NCBI GenBank assembly: GCA_009842505.1
Contig: VYFG01000019.1
Coordinates: 1 to 52,438 of the forward strand
Source of the DNA: Gammaproteobacteria bacterium
GTDB taxonomy: Bacteria; Pseudomonadota; Gammaproteobacteria; Arenicellales; Poriferihabitantaceae
DNA length: 52,438 nucleotides
Direction: 5' to 3'
Positions 1-8,670 of the stretch are shown here, one piece after another. The translations under genes were made by a program, and so were the position numbers. The stretch's first letter is position 1. Every line of letters begins with the position of its first letter. A model generated the notes under the pieces. The model was not told where the DNA came from. It saw only the letters and a program-made list of their open reading frames with translations, and did not search any database.

Positions 1-74
1 GAATGGATTCACGCCGGAATGCCGCCGAAAATCGGGGTTTTCTGCCTGACACTAAATAACCTATCTAGAAAATC

Positions 75-1259
75 ATGAAAGATTCGGTAGTGATAGTTGG
101 GTCTGCCAGAACCCCGATGGGAAGCTTTCAAGGGGTTCTCTCCGGACTCACGGCTTCGGGACTCGGGTCCTCGGTCATCCGTGCCGCGGTCGAGCGTTCC
201 GGTCTTGATGCGGACGCGGTGGATGAAGTGATCATGGGCAATGTCCTTCCGGCGGGTCAGGGACAGGCGCCCGCTCGCCAGGCTGCATTGGGGGCCGGCC
301 TGCCCCTTTCGGCAGGATGCACCACCATCAACAAGATGTGCGGTTCCGGTATGAAAGCCGTCATGCTGGCCCACGACCTGCTGATGGCAGGCACCAACTC
401 GGTCATGGTTGCAGGTGGAATGGAAAGCATGACCAATGCGCCCTACCTCCTTCCCCGGGCGCGCAAGGGTCTTCGCATGGGCCATGGCCAGGTCATGGAT
501 CACATGTTTCTGGACGGGCTGGAGGATGCCTATGACAAGGGCCGGCTGATGGGAACGTTCGCTGAAGATTGCGCAGAAAAGTACCGGTTTACCCGTGAAT
601 CCCAGGATGAATTCGCCGTGCGTTCGCTGGAACGTGCCCAGGGCGCCAACAATGACGGCAGTTTTGATGCCGAGACCGTCCCCGTGGAAGTCCCGGGGCG
701 CAGGGAAACCGTGACCGTATCCAGGGATGAATCCCCTTTCAGCGCCAGTATCGAGAAAATACCGGCACTCCGGCCGGCATTCCGGCAGGACGGTACCGTG
801 ACCGCAGCGAATTCCAGCTCGATTTCGGATGGCGCGGCCGCCCTTTTGCTGATGCGGGAGTCCGAGGCGGAGCGCCGGGGTCTTTCACCGGTGGCGCGGA
901 TTCTGGGACATGCCACCCATGCCCAGGAGCCCGCCTGGTTCACTACCGCTCCGGTGGGCGCCATCCGGCAATGCCTGGACCGGCTGGGAAAGACGGCGAG
1001 CGATATCGACCTCTACGAAATCAACGAGGCCTTCGCCGTGGTCACCATGGCGGCCATGCATGAGCTTGACCTGGTAGCCGGACGGGTAAACGTCCACGGC
1101 GGGGCCTGTGCCCTGGGTCATCCCATTGGTGCATCCGGTGCCCGCATCCTGGTTACGCTGCTAGGCGCGATGCGGGCACGCAACGCCAGGATCGGCATGG
1201 CATCCCTCTGCATCGGCGGTGGCGAGGCCACGGCAATGGCCATCGAGCGAATGGATTGA
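75..1259 (+). CDS. acetyl-CoA C-acetyltransferase (thiolase)
   Basis: This 394-residue protein is a complete thiolase of the biosynthetic AtoB/PhaA type, which condenses two acetyl-CoA or cleaves acetoacetyl-CoA in the cytoplasm. The nucleophile is Cys89 in NKMCGSG. The C-terminal active-site blocks ALGHPIGASG (catalytic His) and CIGGGEA (second Cys) are present, and the length is normal for the family. The ATG follows only a weak purine stretch, but no other start fits the conserved N-terminus better. It ends in an AT-rich gap facing the convergent TetR gene. The genes nearby handle short and branched acyl-CoA, which fits a degradative role, but substrate preference cannot be read from sequence alone. 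Confidence 0.93.
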   Translation: MKDSVVIVGSARTPMGSFQGVLSGLTASGLGSSVIRAAVERSGLDADAVDEVIMGNVLPAGQGQAPARQAALGAGLPLSAGCTTINKMCGSGMKAVMLAHDLLMAGTNSVMVAGGMESMTNAPYLLPRARKGLRMGHGQVMDHMFLDGLEDAYDKGRLMGTFAEDCAEKYRFTRESQDEFAVRSLERAQGANNDGSFDAETVPVEVPGRRETVTVSRDESPFSASIEKIPALRPAFRQDGTVTAANSSSISDGAAALLLMRESEAERRGLSPVARILGHATHAQEPAWFTTAPVGAIRQCLDRLGKTASDIDLYEINEAFAVVTMAAMHELDLVAGRVNVHGGACALGHPIGASGARILVTLLGAMRARNARIGMASLCIGGGEATAMAIERMD

Positions 1260-1396
1260 GCTTTCGCTAACTCTAATTTTATTCTTTAATTTATTGTTAT
1301 TATTCGATTTTACAATGGAATGAAGAATTGACTGGAGGCGGCGGCGTACATGCCCAGGGGAAATTCCGGGGCGGTTCATGGTACTTGGGGCCGGGT

Positions 1397-1960
1397 TTAC
1401 TCGCTGACCGGGATGCTCCGTTTCAGCCGACGCAGGGCGCGGGAGAAAATCTTCGGGTCTTGCCGGGACCTCGCCAGCACCAGGGCCCCCTGAATGCCGA
1501 CGACCACCTCCTCGGCCGTCTCCGATGCCTGCTCGTCCGTGAGCCCCGTGCGTTTGAGTGCCGCGGCCAGAGCCTCGGTCCAGGTGCTGAAATACCGGTT
1601 GATGCGTGCGCCGAACCGGCTCTGGCTGTCACCGAGCGCAAACACGCCGACCAGGCAGATCCGCTCCCCTGACCGGAAGTAACGATCCACGGTTTCAAAC
1701 ATACGCTCGATTCCGCGTCCCGGTGCCACGGGGTCGAGAAGCGGCGAAAACACATGTTCACTGAACCAGCGGTCCACCTCTTCCAGCACCGCCTCCGCCA
1801 TTTCCTCCTTGCCGTCCGGAAAAAAATGATAAAGGCTGCCCTTGCCAAGTCCCGTCTGCTGCGTGATTCTGGCCAGGGAGCTGCCCGAATAACCATGCTC
1901 CCTGAAAACCTCCGCCAATGCGGCGACCGCATCCCCGCGTTCGGCGATCTCCCTTGGCAT
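1397..1960 (-). CDS. TetR/AcrR family transcriptional regulator
   Basis: This 187-residue regulator has an N-terminal TetR helix-turn-helix (about residues 8-55; GLGKGSLYHFFPDGKEEM is a typical recognition-helix region) and a C-terminal ligand domain like that of LmrA/YxaF-type regulators. Its gene starts 4 bases after the stop of the upstream SnoaL-like gene, so the two are co-transcribed. A perfect 16-bp palindrome overlaps the promoter of the pair, which suggests that this protein represses its own operon. The ligand is unknown. Family assignment is firm; autoregulation is inferred. Confidence 0.9.
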   Translation of the reverse strand: MPREIAERGDAVAALAEVFREHGYSGSSLARITQQTGLGKGSLYHFFPDGKEEMAEAVLEEVDRWFSEHVFSPLLDPVAPGRGIERMFETVDRYFRSGERICLVGVFALGDSQSRFGARINRYFSTWTEALAAALKRTGLTDEQASETAEEVVVGIQGALVLARSRQDPKIFSRALRRLKRSIPVSE

Positions 1961-1964
1961 CCGG

Positions 1965-2432
1965 CTAGAGCCCGAGTTCCGTCAACCCGGGATAGTCTTC
2001 CGGGCGAGGCCCCTCACCCCACAGGAATTTCCGGTCGGATTCATCGATCGGCACGTCGTTGATGCTGGCCTCGCGCCGCCGCATCAGGCCGCGCTCGTCA
2101 AATTCCCAGTTCTCGTTGCCGTGTGCGCGGAACCAGTTGCCCGAGTCGTCATGATATTCGTACTGGAAACGAACCGCGATACGGTTGTCATGCCAGGTCC
2201 AGAGTTCCTTGATCAGGTGATAATCCAGCTCACGCGCCCACTTGCGTTCCAGAAAAGTGACAATCGCCTCCCGGCCCTGGAAAAACTCGGCACGATTGCG
2301 CCAGCGACTGTCTTCTGTGTAGGCCAGTGAAACCTTTTCCGGATCGCGCAGATTCCACGCGTTTTCAGCCATTCGGACTTTCTGCAGCGCGGTTTCACGG
2401 GTAAACGGCGGAAATGGGGGACGTTCGGACAT
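1965..2432 (-). CDS. SnoaL-like nuclear transport factor 2 fold protein (DUF1348)
   Basis: This 155-residue protein matches the DUF1348 branch of the NTF2/SnoaL superfamily across its whole length. Recognisable parts are the N-terminal helix with [20 protein letters not shown], a central W-rich strand ([12 protein letters not shown]) and the ending [13 protein letters not shown]. These small cone-shaped proteins bind or isomerise small hydrophobic molecules, but no reaction is established for this branch. It is first in a two-gene operon with the TetR regulator and is probably the gene that regulator controls. A role in handling a reactive or xenobiotic compound is possible but unproven. Confidence 0.85.
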   Translation of the reverse strand: MSERPPFPPFTRETALQKVRMAENAWNLRDPEKVSLAYTEDSRWRNRAEFFQGREAIVTFLERKWARELDYHLIKELWTWHDNRIAVRFQYEYHDDSGNWFRAHGNENWEFDERGLMRRREASINDVPIDESDRKFLWGEGPRPEDYPGLTELGL

Positions 2433-2450
2433 GGGATAACTCCTTGGTTG

Positions 2451-2466
2451 TGTACTGATCAGTACA
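2451..2466. promoter_or_regulatory. 16-bp perfect palindrome, likely TetR operator
   Basis: TGTACTGATCAGTACA is its own reverse complement over all 16 bases. It lies 18 bases upstream of the SnoaL-like gene start and touches the predicted -10 element of that promoter. A repressor bound here would block transcription initiation. The only regulator encoded in the operon is the TetR protein, which is the likely binder. Confidence 0.7.
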
Positions 2467-2493
2467 GTATATACCGAACGTTACATACTGCAA
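2466..2493 (-). promoter_or_regulatory. predicted sigma70 promoter of the SnoaL-like/TetR operon
   Basis: On the minus strand a -35 element TTGCAG (2488-2493) is followed by a 16-base spacer and a -10 element TATACT (2466-2471), both close to consensus. The start codon lies at 2432. The 16-bp palindrome covers the region just downstream of the -10. Confidence 0.5.
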
Positions 2494-2638
2494 GCCCGAT
2501 TAGCTCACCGGATTCCTTGTCAGTGAAATCGGCGAGCGGATGGTGCCTGCACCTGCAGAAAATCCGTATTTGCAACTAACATATCTCCCCGCGTATGTAC
2601 GTTAAAATCCACGCCCCTACGGAAATCTCTGGACAGAA

Positions 2639-3193
2639 ATGCCCCTTCCCGACTCTCCAGGCCGCAAACAGCACCACATCCGTCAACTGAACGTTCAGGG
2701 CTATGAGCGCCCCGACGGGCTTTGGGAGGTGGAGGCACATCTTCTGGACACCAAGCCGTACCGGTCCCCTAACCACGAAAAGGACGGTGTCGACGCCGGT
2801 GAACCCATTCACCAGTTCAGTCTGCGAATAACCCTTGATCTGGATTTCCGGATTCACCGGGTTGATGTTTCCATGGATGACATCCCCTTCGGAATCTGCC
2901 GCCAGGTGGAAGCCAACATGAAGAGACTGGAAGGTCTGCAGATCGGCCCGGGCTGGCTCAAGGAAGCAAGGGACAGAATCCCGCGAAAGGAAGGTTGCAC
3001 CCACCTCATGGACCTGCTCAACCCGATTGCCACCACCGCTTACCAGAGTATGCACACCGCCCTGGAGAAACACCGGCAAAGCCTTCCCGTGCCCCCTGCC
3101 CCGCCGATTATCAACCAGTGCCATTCCCTGTCCAGCCACACGAATGTGGTCAGGGTGAAGTGGCCGGAGTTCTTCACCGGCACCCGATCCTGA
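2639..3193 (+). CDS. DUF2889 domain protein
   Basis: This 184-residue protein resembles the DUF2889 family. It has the N-terminal RPDGLWEVEAHLLDTKPY block, a central LDLDFRIHRVDVSMD strand pair and the family signature GCTHLMDLL near residue 120. There is no signal peptide or membrane segment. The family is found in proteobacterial catabolic regions, but its biochemical role is not known to me. It is divergent from the SnoaL-like gene and convergent with the SDR gene, so it looks monocistronic. Confidence 0.8.
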   Translation: MPLPDSPGRKQHHIRQLNVQGYERPDGLWEVEAHLLDTKPYRSPNHEKDGVDAGEPIHQFSLRITLDLDFRIHRVDVSMDDIPFGICRQVEANMKRLEGLQIGPGWLKEARDRIPRKEGCTHLMDLLNPIATTAYQSMHTALEKHRQSLPVPPAPPIINQCHSLSSHTNVVRVKWPEFFTGTRS

Positions 3194-3316
3194 GGCCACG
3201 ATCAGGTTCTGCACCGGGAAAGATCTGCCCAATACACGGCAACTGGCCAGTCCGGCTCGCAGGGAATTCCCGCTTTCGGCCGCAAGACGAGTGCGTCCCA
3301 CGATGTTGTCGGGAAT

Positions 3317-4075
3317 CTAGATCTGTCCCCCGGAAATCGGTATGGCCTGTGCCGTGATCGCGCCCGAACCCGGCCCGCAGAGCCAAAGAACAGCGGCGGC
3401 CACTTCCTGCGGCTCGATCATCCGGCCGAATGGATTGGTGTCGCGAAGGGCGGCGAGGGCCTCATCATGGTCCATGTTCGAACGGGCCATGATCTTCTCG
3501 ATGTTCCGCTCCACCAGCGGAGTCATGACATAGCCGGGACACAGTGCGTTGACCGTGACACCGGACATCAGCACCTCCTCAGCCACGCTCTTCACCAACC
3601 CGATCACCGCATGCTTCGAGGCTGAATAGGCCGCGCAGTAACGCAGTCCGGACAGTCCTGCAATCGACGAGATGGCAATGATCCGGCCCCAGCCGCGTTC
3701 AGTCATGCCCGTGACAACCCCGCGCATCGAGAGCATCACCCCCTCGACATTGATGCGTTGCACCTCCCGCCAATGTTCAAGCGTAATCTTGTGCAGGGGA
3801 GCGGTTTCGGCGATTCCGGCGTTCGCCACCAGGATATCGATTGCACCATGCTCATCCGAGGCGGCCTCGATGTCCCCCGTGATCATGACCTCGTCTCTCA
3901 CGTCCATGATCCGCCAGTGGATACGCTCCGAACGGGACGCGATTTCCCTGAGCGGCCCGTCACGCCGGCCTGTGATCGTGACCGTTGCGCCGTCGCCGGC
4001 CAGAGCCAGCGCAATGGCAGCCCCGATACCGGTACCGCCCCCGGTGACCAGAGCGTGGCGGTCCGCGAGAGTCAT
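3317..4075 (-). CDS. short-chain dehydrogenase/reductase
   Basis: This 252-residue protein is a classical SDR. It has the cofactor loop TGGGTGIG at residues 11-18, NAG near residue 85, a catalytic Ser around 136-137 and the pair Tyr150/Lys154 in YSASK. The C-terminal PxxVxxTxL-like segment (CPGYVMTPL) and the ending ISGGQ are typical. Arg residues after the second beta strand (TGRRDG) suggest a preference for NADP(H). FabG-like 3-oxoacyl reductases and 3-hydroxybutyrate dehydrogenases share this layout, so the substrate is left open. It is monocistronic. Confidence 0.88.
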   Translation of the reverse strand: MTLADRHALVTGGGTGIGAAIALALAGDGATVTITGRRDGPLREIASRSERIHWRIMDVRDEVMITGDIEAASDEHGAIDILVANAGIAETAPLHKITLEHWREVQRINVEGVMLSMRGVVTGMTERGWGRIIAISSIAGLSGLRYCAAYSASKHAVIGLVKSVAEEVLMSGVTVNALCPGYVMTPLVERNIEKIMARSNMDHDEALAALRDTNPFGRMIEPQEVAAAVLWLCGPGSGAITAQAIPISGGQI

Positions 4076-4407
4076 ATCCGGCCTGCCGGAACTTCACGAT
4101 GAAGCGAGACGGCATCCTGCCTCAGCGAAGTTCGTGCGTTTGGCGCCAATCTGTTCCTGGTTGTACGCGAAAAGGATGGCAGGCGTCTCATCGGAAAGTA
4201 ATCTCCATCGAAGGAATACGTACGGTTGCGTTCGAACGTCAGGGTCTCGCGGGAGGGATTGAGAGTAAGCTTCGGCCTGGAATTATTCAAGCTTGCCAGA
4301 TGCCTTGCGCTGGCATCGGTTCCCCCCTGTCAGGTGCTTCCCTGGGGGTGCAATTCCCTGTCCGATACGGTAGGGTTGATGGCTGGTTCACCAAAGAGCA
4401 GACCGCC
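4076..4407. other. gene-less stretch between divergent SDR and YbiI-like genes
   Basis: I find no convincing coding sequence in these 332 bases. The region must hold the promoters of the two divergent flanking genes, but no clear -35/-10 pair stands out. Two AAGCTT sites about 25 bases apart flank an AT-rich stretch near 4267-4295. No terminator or small RNA signature is visible. Confidence 0.5.
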
Positions 4408-4674
4408 ATGGCCGGGGGATGGGCACGGGATGGCGCGGTACAGGACCAGATCGACGCCAGCGTTCGTGACGCGATCGATCAGGTACGCCGCCGCATCCCG
4501 ACGGGTTCAAGCCTGACGCATTGCGAGGAATGCGGACAGGCGATTCCACAGGCCAGGCGCGAAGCGGTCCCGGGCGTACGCCATTGCGTCCCCTGCCAAC
4601 AGCAGATCGATGCGGAGCAGCAGCCTTCCAGGCTCTACAACCGCCGCGGGAGCAAGGACAGCCAGCTGCGCTGA
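4408..4674 (+). CDS. ybiI: YbiI-like DksA/TraR C4-type zinc finger protein
   Basis: This 88-residue protein has the TraR/DksA zinc finger with CxxC pairs (CEECG and CVPCQ) joined by the family linker IPQARREAVPGVRH. The C-terminus NRRGSKDSQLR matches what I recall of E. coli YbiI, as does the length. An in-frame extension upstream to 4099 is possible but has no family support. The ATG at 4408 follows an AAAGAG purine stretch and gives the family N-terminus. Relatives may act on RNA polymerase through the secondary channel, but YbiI has no firm function. Confidence 0.85.
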   Translation: MAGGWARDGAVQDQIDASVRDAIDQVRRRIPTGSSLTHCEECGQAIPQARREAVPGVRHCVPCQQQIDAEQQPSRLYNRRGSKDSQLR

Positions 4675-4788
4675 CAGCGCACGGACCCCATCCCCCAACA
4701 GTAATTCGGCGAGGGTAAGGCAGGCAGGAAAAGCCCCGACAGGAATCCGGCCCGTTTGCATGACATAGACGGATCATCGGGCGCGTTC

Positions 4789-6018
4789 ATGGTACATTGC
4801 GCCCCGCATTCCGTTCCACCGATTCCCACACCCAACGCCGTGTCTTCCAACCAGCGTAATCTGGTCGCTGCCTGCGCCGCAATCTCGGTGTTCGGCCTTG
4901 CGTTCGGCATGACATACCCCCTGCTCTCCCTGATTCTGGAGTCCCGCGGCGTTCCCTCCACGATGATCGGGATCAACGCGTCCATGTCCACCCTCGGCAT
5001 CGTGGTGTTCTCGCCGTTCATTCCCGCAATTTCCAAGCGCGTTGGTGCCCGGAGGGTAGCGCTCATAGCCGCCGCGCTGACGGCGCTGTCCATGCCGGCG
5101 CTGAAGTTTTTTTCGAGCCTGGAGGCCTGGTTCGTTTTGCGATTTCTCCAGGGCGCGTCCATGGCCGTGTTGTGGGCACTCAGCGAGGCCTGGATCGTGC
5201 GGTTTGCTGCCGATCACAGTCGCGGCAGGGTGGTGGCCATCTACAGCAGCGTTCTTTCCGCCAGCTTCGGGATCGGTCCGTTGGTGGTTGGAGTGATCGG
5301 AATCGGGGGGTGGCTGCCGTTTCTCATCGGGACTGCCGCGCTGGTCGTTGGCATGATTCCGCTGAGCCTGGTTCGGGACGAGGACACCACGGAGCCCGAG
5401 GAAAGCGCGCCGTCCGGCTTGCTGGATTTCGCTCCCCGGGCCCCGCTGCTGCTGTCCTGCGTTGCTGTTTTCGCGATTTTCGATGCGGCCACCCTGTCCC
5501 TCTTGCCGGTATACGGCATCCACAACGGCCTTGAGCTCGGCCAGTCCGCGCACCTGCTGAGTGCCATGGTGCTCGGCAATGTCGTCATGCAGTACCCCAT
5601 CGGCTGGCTGGCGGACCGTTTTCCCAAACGCATCGTGCTGGCATCCTGTGCAGTAGTCACGGCACTGCTGCTCGGCGTGTTTCCGATGATGGTTGCCACC
5701 TTCTGGATGTGGCCGGCCATCGTCCTCATCGGAGCCTGCGGCTACGGCGTGTACACCGTTTCCCTGGCGGATCTTGGCGACCGCTTCAGCGGCATCCAAC
5801 TGGTCAACGGCGCGGCCTCATTTGCCGCAATGTGGGGAATGGGCGCCTTTCTCGGCTCCGTTTCAGGGGGCTGGGCCATGGCGGGCTCCGCCGTGTGGGG
5901 GTTGCCCGGCTATCTTGGCATCTGTTATCTCCTGCTTGGCGTGGGCCTGTACCTTCGTCAGCATCACCGCAGCGCTTCCCGCCTGGGGTCGGCTCAAACA
6001 GACGGAAGTATCCGCTGA
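4789..6018 (+). CDS. major facilitator superfamily transporter
   Basis: The product is about 409 residues with twelve hydrophobic segments of the MFS_1 fold. The first segment (VAACAAISVFGLAFGMTYPL) is followed by an A-like loop. Segments 4-5 contain LRFLQGASMAVLWALSEAW, as in YcaD-type sugar or drug exporters. The second half starts after a hydrophilic linker at about residue 205 and contains the loop GWLADRFPKR (DRxPKR motif). The start is uncertain: a TTG at 4756 and a GTG at 4840 are also in frame. The gene is convergent with the aconitase X operon and not part of it. The substrate is unknown. Confidence 0.85.
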   Translation: MVHCAPHSVPPIPTPNAVSSNQRNLVAACAAISVFGLAFGMTYPLLSLILESRGVPSTMIGINASMSTLGIVVFSPFIPAISKRVGARRVALIAAALTALSMPALKFFSSLEAWFVLRFLQGASMAVLWALSEAWIVRFAADHSRGRVVAIYSSVLSASFGIGPLVVGVIGIGGWLPFLIGTAALVVGMIPLSLVRDEDTTEPEESAPSGLLDFAPRAPLLLSCVAVFAIFDAATLSLLPVYGIHNGLELGQSAHLLSAMVLGNVVMQYPIGWLADRFPKRIVLASCAVVTALLLGVFPMMVATFWMWPAIVLIGACGYGVYTVSLADLGDRFSGIQLVNGAASFAAMWGMGAFLGSVSGGWAMAGSAVWGLPGYLGICYLLLGVGLYLRQHHRSASRLGSAQTDGSIR

Positions 6019-6085
6019 CAATCTTCCGCGGCGGCCTGCCTGGCCGGCTACCGGTCCAGCCATTTCCGTATCCTTCCGCCAGTTG

Positions 6086-6493
6086 TCAGCCGATGATGAC
6101 CTCACCGCGGGCCGGGTCGACCGTCACGATTTCACCGGTCTGGATCAGCCCGGTGACATCACCATCCTCGAAGCGGTCACAAAGGGCCATGTTCGCCAGC
6201 GCACCGCCCTGGGCCAGGATCGGATTGACCCGGTTGAACAGGATGGCCTTGGGCGCCATGCCCCGGCTGGCCATTTCATGCAGCATCCAAGCACTCGCGA
6301 CACCGCCCTTGGCGGTGTTCACCACGAGAACCCTGTCCACGTAGCTTTCGCCGGCCAGCTTGTGCTGGGGCCGGGAAAAGATTCCCCGGATACGGTCCAG
6401 ATCGTAGCGGGCGGAAAAATTGTCGTCCGTGACCAGCGCCGTGCCGGTGACCCTGGGGCCGACACCGACGTGGCATTTCAATATTCGGGGCAT
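6086..6493 (-). CDS. aconitase X, small (swivelling) subunit
   Basis: This 135-residue protein is the DUF126 swivelling domain of aconitase X. It carries the characteristic block NTAKGGVASAWMLHEM around residues 60-75, followed by APKAILFNRVNPILAQGG, which supplies the serine-rich face of the active site in this family. Together with the large subunit it forms a [Fe-S]-dependent hydro-lyase. Known AcnX enzymes dehydrate cis-3-hydroxy-L-proline or, in archaea, phosphomevalonate. Here the two subunits are separate, and the small-subunit gene lies 125 bases downstream of the large-subunit gene as the last gene of a long operon. The substrate is not predictable from what I see. Confidence 0.88.
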   Translation of the reverse strand: MPRILKCHVGVGPRVTGTALVTDDNFSARYDLDRIRGIFSRPQHKLAGESYVDRVLVVNTAKGGVASAWMLHEMASRGMAPKAILFNRVNPILAQGGALANMALCDRFEDGDVTGLIQTGEIVTVDPARGEVIIG

Positions 6494-6618
6494 ACTACAG
6501 GGTCATGCAGAGGACGGGGGCTGAACCGCAGGGATTTAATCACAGAAGGCAGGGCGCGAGAACCGGGGCGAGGCAGGACACGCAATGATCCCGGTCTGCC
6601 CGGTAACATCCGACAGTT

Positions 6619-7875
6619 TCAGACAATCTCACCCGCCACCGCCGCGGCCACGCAATCGCGCATGCTCGCCAGGGCGGGCTGGTAGCCGTAGCCTCCGATG
6701 ATGTTCACCAGCTTGGCGGAGTTGCTCAGCAGGGAGGTCCAGCCATTGGCCTCACCCATTTCCCGGGCATAGCTCTGGTAAAAACACATCCCTTGCAGCA
6801 CGCGGCCGCCGGCAGCCTCGATCTGTCCGCTGATGCCCAGTCGCCGGGCATCGGCCGCCACCACCGGCGATGTCACCGCCAGCAGCGTCGTGTCCCTGTG
6901 CACGGTCTTGCCATCGAGGATGGATGCCAGTTCCGCCAGCTCGAGCAATGACAGCTGCGGTGCGGAGAACACCACGACATCCACCTTGTCTCCCTGGTTG
7001 CCGTAGGTGCCGAAGTAATCGGCGAAGTCCTGTTCCGTCACGGCTTCAGCCGCCAGATTGTCCGGGTTGCAGACCGATGACAATTCCGGCGCTTCTGGGG
7101 TGATTCCGACCAGGTGGTACAAGGGCACCGATCCGTAGCTCGCCATGGCGGCGCCGAGATGCTTGAGTTCATCCGAGCTCAGGGGGCCCTCCACGTTCTC
7201 GATCACGGGCACATCCCAGTATGATCCCGTACGTTTGCCCACCAGCGCTCCCAGTGCGCCCCACTCCACCAGGTTCCGTGGCTGGTATTCCAGCCTGAAG
7301 CGCTTTGTGGCGCGTCGGTTTTCATCCAGATGGAGACCGTAGCAGGGCACCCGGCCGGTCAGGCCCGCGGCCAGGGCGGAGGGTCCGCCCTCGAAGTTGG
7401 AATAGGCTCCAAGCACGCTGTTGCAGTAGATCACCACACCGGTATCGCCGAAGGCAAGACGTTCTCCGCGCGCCGGCGGCATGATCGTCTGGTAATTGAT
7501 ACAGGTGTCCGTCATCAGGATACCCAGGGCCTTGAATGCATCGATGGCGCGTTGCTCGAGATCCGCCATCCATTCTTCCTGGCCGAGTTCACGGTAGTGC
7601 GCGAAGTCGATCCCCCGCGGGTCCGTGATCATGGGGATCCGGACTTCCCGTTCATCCTTCGGGCAGGCCGCCAGCTCTTCGATGAAGGCCACACCGGCTT
7701 CCCCCAGGGATTCCGTGTCCGCCATCATGTGCGCCTGCGAGACTTCCGTCAGCCTTTCGGCATCGAAAAACGCACCTACCCGGAGCAGATGCTCCATGGC
7801 CCACTGCCTGGGATAGCCCCAGTCACCGGCCAGCATGGATTTTTCCTCCTCGGTGAGTCGCATCGGCTCAGTCAT
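6619..7875 (-). CDS. aconitase X, large catalytic subunit
   Basis: This protein of about 418 residues is the DUF521 catalytic domain of aconitase X. Family features include the N-terminal LTEEEKSMLAGDWG, the INYQTIMPPARGER region, the central GVVIYCNSVLGAYSNFEGG block with a candidate cluster Cys, and VPCYGLHLDENR with a second Cys. I chose the ATG at 7875, which overlaps the upstream hydratase gene by 8 bases. A TTG at 7881 is also in frame. No proline racemase, pyrroline reductase or mevalonate gene is nearby, so neither known AcnX substrate is supported. The neighbours are CoA-dependent catabolic enzymes and a Liv-type transporter. Confidence 0.9.
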   Translation of the reverse strand: MTEPMRLTEEEKSMLAGDWGYPRQWAMEHLLRVGAFFDAERLTEVSQAHMMADTESLGEAGVAFIEELAACPKDEREVRIPMITDPRGIDFAHYRELGQEEWMADLEQRAIDAFKALGILMTDTCINYQTIMPPARGERLAFGDTGVVIYCNSVLGAYSNFEGGPSALAAGLTGRVPCYGLHLDENRRATKRFRLEYQPRNLVEWGALGALVGKRTGSYWDVPVIENVEGPLSSDELKHLGAAMASYGSVPLYHLVGITPEAPELSSVCNPDNLAAEAVTEQDFADYFGTYGNQGDKVDVVVFSAPQLSLLELAELASILDGKTVHRDTTLLAVTSPVVAADARRLGISGQIEAAGGRVLQGMCFYQSYAREMGEANGWTSLLSNSAKLVNIIGGYGYQPALASMRDCVAAAVAGEIV

Positions 7876-8662
7876 CGTCAACCGTCCAGGGCGGCGGTTT
7901 CTTGTCGAAGAAATTGGCGATGGCCACCTGGGCCTCCTCCCCCTCCCAGCAGTCCGCCAGCAGGACCGCCGTATGCCTGCGGTTGGCTTCCGCGTCGTGG
8001 GTTCTCACAAACGCAATCAACTCCTTGGTCATCGCAACGGCGCCGGGAGCACAGTCCAGCAATGGCCGGACCTCGGCTTCGACCGCCTTGTCCAATTCCC
8101 CGGCGGGCACCACCTTGTCGAGCAGTCCGTACTGCACCGCCTCGTCGCCTTGGAAGAAATGCGCGTTCAGAAAGAGGCGCCGCGCATTCCGCGCCCCCAC
8201 CCGGGCAATGAGATAGGTGGAAATGTTGGCGGGTGTCAGTCCCAGGCGCACCTCGGTAACGGAAAACCTGGCTTCCGGCACGCCGATGGCGATGTCACAG
8301 ACCGAGATCAGGCCGACGCCGCCGGCATAGGCCTGCCCGTGCACTTTTGCGATCAGGGGCTTGGAAATCGTATCCATCGCATGGAGCATGGTGCTCAGGA
8401 CGTCGCTTTCCTGGATACGCTCCTCGCGGCTGCGGGCAAAATTGTCCCGCATCCATCCGAGATCGGCGCCCGCGCAGAAACTCGGGCCGTTTCCCGCCAG
8501 GATCACACCCCGGACAGCGGAGTCGGCATCCAGTCCACGGACGGCATCACGGATTTCCACCATCATCCGGGAGTCCATGGCATTGTGTTTCCCAGGGCGG
8601 TCCAGCGTCAGCGTGGCAATGCCCCGGGAATCTGTTTCAAGTTGTATGGTTTCGAATGACAT
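7868..8662 (-). CDS. enoyl-CoA hydratase/isomerase family, methylglutaconyl-CoA hydratase-like
   Basis: The 264-residue crotonase-fold enzyme starts at MSFETIQLE, 8 bases after the racemase-like gene stops. Oxyanion-hole segments are HNAMD/GPSFCAGADL and YAGGVGLISVCD. The CAGADLGWM form, followed by a long helix and KVHGQAYAGG, resembles LiuC-type 3-methylglutaconyl-CoA hydratases of leucine and isoprenoid breakdown. General short-chain enoyl-CoA hydratase activity is the safer call. In the operon it would act on CoA esters made by the two ligases and the CoA-transferase-family protein. Confidence 0.88.
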   Translation of the reverse strand: MSFETIQLETDSRGIATLTLDRPGKHNAMDSRMMVEIRDAVRGLDADSAVRGVILAGNGPSFCAGADLGWMRDNFARSREERIQESDVLSTMLHAMDTISKPLIAKVHGQAYAGGVGLISVCDIAIGVPEARFSVTEVRLGLTPANISTYLIARVGARNARRLFLNAHFFQGDEAVQYGLLDKVVPAGELDKAVEAEVRPLLDCAPGAVAMTKELIAFVRTHDAEANRRHTAVLLADCWEGEEAQVAIANFFDKKPPPWTVDDD

Positions 8663-8670
8663 GCCTGATT

